Below, in pieces: positions 63,149 through 64,000 of a stretch of 64,000 nt of DNA (positions are counted from its first letter, which is position 1; the number at the start of each line of letters is the position of its first letter). The translations under genes and the position numbers were made by a program. The DNA lies in the NCBI GenBank assembly GCA_963422415.1, contig OY729430.1, forward strand, positions 930,001 to 994,000, in the 5' to 3' direction. The DNA comes from Bin34 sp963422415 (GTDB lineage: Bacteria; Chloroflexota; Anaerolineae; Caldilineales; Caldilineaceae). The notes below the pieces were generated by a model. The model was not told the DNA's origin, made no database searches, and saw nothing but the letters and a program-made list of their open reading frames with translations.

Positions 63149-64000
63149 TCAGCGTTGAATTCCGTTCAGATCCAAGTCTCCGGCAAAGTGGCACGCGGCC
63201 CGATGATCCGGCCCGATATCCTGCAGAGGCGGCTCTTCGGTCCGGCAGATGTCCTCTGCATACCGACACCGGGGGTGAAAGTGACATCCTGAAGGTGGAT
63301 GGGCTGGGTCGGGCACGTCGCCCTCCAGCACGATGCGTTGCGAACGGAAACGCGGGTCCGGCCGCGGCACGGCGGACATCAGGGCTTCGGTGTAGGGGTG
63401 TCGCGGAGCCAGGAAGACGGAACGGGTGTCGGCCACTTCCACCAGTTTGCCCACGTACATGACCGCTACGCGGTCGCAGGCATACTTGATCACGCTGAGG
63501 TCGTGAGAGATGAAGAGGTAGGTCAAGTCCAGCTCGTCTTGCAGATCCTGCAGCAGATTCAGCACTTGCGAGCGAATGGAGACATCCAGGGCCGACACGG
63601 CTTCATCGGCCACCACCAGACGGGGATTCAGGGCTAGGGCCCGGGCAATGCCGATGCGCTGCCTTTCGCCCCCGCTGAAGGCGTGGGGGTATCGACTGCT
63701 GTATTCAGGCCGCAGGCCCACGGTGGAGAGCAGCGCGGCGACCCGCTCCTCCAGTTCGGAGCCAGAGAGGTCAAAGTTGACTCTCAGACTCTCCCCGACA
63801 ATCTCCAGCACTGTCAGGCGCGGATTCAGGGAAGAGAATGGATCCTGGAATATGAGCCGGATTTCCTGGTGGTAGCGAGCCAGTTCCCGCCTGGACAGGC
63901 CCGCCAAGTCCACGACGGGGCCCTCCCGCGGGTGATATAGCATGGCGCCGTCCGTGGGGTCTAGGACGCGTAGAATGCAGCGGCCTGTGGTGGTCTTGCC
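63149..64000 (-). CDS. Oligopeptide/dipeptide ABC transporter ATP-binding protein (OppF/DppF), 5' end off window
   Basis: The frame enters from the right edge at GKTTTGRCILRVLDP, the end of the Walker A motif, so the N-terminus is missing. Seen are the Q-loop LIFQDPFSSLNPR, signature FSGGERQRIGIARAL, Walker B LVVADEAVSALDVS, H-loop FISHDLS, and the C-terminal cysteine-rich oligo-HPY domain (CHFHPRCRYAEDIC). This combination belongs to the second ATPase of peptide/nickel-type importers. It is not the missing ATPase for the three sugar importers, which use the MsmX/UgpC type. The permeases and binding protein are presumably to the right. Confidence 0.92.
   Translation of the reverse strand, partial: GKTTTGRCILRVLDPTDGAMLYHPREGPVVDLAGLSRRELARYHQEIRLIFQDPFSSLNPRLTVLEIVGESLRVNFDLSGSELEERVAALLSTVGLRPEYSSRYPHAFSGGERQRIGIARALALNPRLVVADEAVSALDVSIRSQVLNLLQDLQDELDLTYLFISHDLSVIKYACDRVAVMYVGKLVEVADTRSVFLAPRHPYTEALMSAVPRPDPRFRSQRIVLEGDVPDPAHPPSGCHFHPRCRYAEDICRTEEPPLQDIGPDHRAACHFAGDLDLNGIQR

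Overview
The window (64 kb, GC-rich, no rRNA or tRNA recognised) looks like a chromosomal segment of a heterotrophic bacterium rich in carbohydrate-uptake and sugar-acid catabolic genes. Three ABC sugar importers with Tat-type lipoprotein binding proteins (RRTFLK/RRAFLK followed by an AAC or AGC lipobox), three intact phytanoyl-CoA dioxygenase-like genes, a sulfatase, a GH32-like protein and a form II CO-dehydrogenase-like cluster together resemble Chloroflexota of the Caldilinea type, many of which are sponge-associated. This placement is inferred from gene style only. There are also many decayed genes (a permease, a PhyH, a sulfate permease, an unknown membrane protein, a possible nuclease and an rloA/rloB pair), which suggests ongoing gene loss.

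Layout. 1-3147 (minus): catabolic operon of PhyH dioxygenase, enolase-superfamily dehydratase, DapA-family lyase (frameshifted) and a zinc alcohol dehydrogenase cut by the window edge. 3351-6631 (plus): divergent sugar ABC importer. 7129-13343 (plus): four-gene cassette, the most interesting part of the window: a GHKL ATPase, an unknown protein, a DUF6339-like/PAPS-reductase-like fusion and a DUF262-DUF1524 (GmrSD/SspE-like) nuclease. A decayed copy of the permease that precedes the cassette lies just after it (13379-13630). 14458-20221: second importer flanked by two NodB-like deacetylase genes. 20532-21389: pseudogene. 21590-30759: AGE epimerase, DegT aminotransferase, two PhyH genes, SDR, Gfo/Idh oxidoreductase and amidase. 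31041-32645: GH32-like. 32858-37144: coxG-coxS-coxL-coxM. 37200-42000: mostly decayed sequence around a sigma-region-4-like DNA-binding protein and a DUF393 protein. 42876-50818: second enolase-superfamily gene, third importer (minus) and an amidohydrolase-Rieske-amidohydrolase operon. 52115-53700: ruined rloB/rloA defence pair. 53839-61159: sugar isomerase, phosphatase/ADP-ribosylglycohydrolase fusion, two dehydrogenases, sulfatase and two small membrane proteins. 61667-62854: C5-cytosine methyltransferase. 63149-64000: oligopeptide ABC ATPase, cut by the edge.

How it fits together. None of the three sugar importers has its own ATPase, so they probably share one encoded elsewhere. Sugars or sugar acids brought in would feed dehydratase/aldolase/dehydrogenase modules. 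The cassette at 7129-13343 pairs a sulfur-chemistry PP-loop enzyme with a modification-type restriction nuclease. It reads as a candidate undescribed DNA-modification/defence system, distantly reminiscent of Dnd/Ssp phosphorothioation but without the canonical dndB/D/E or sspB/C/D genes.
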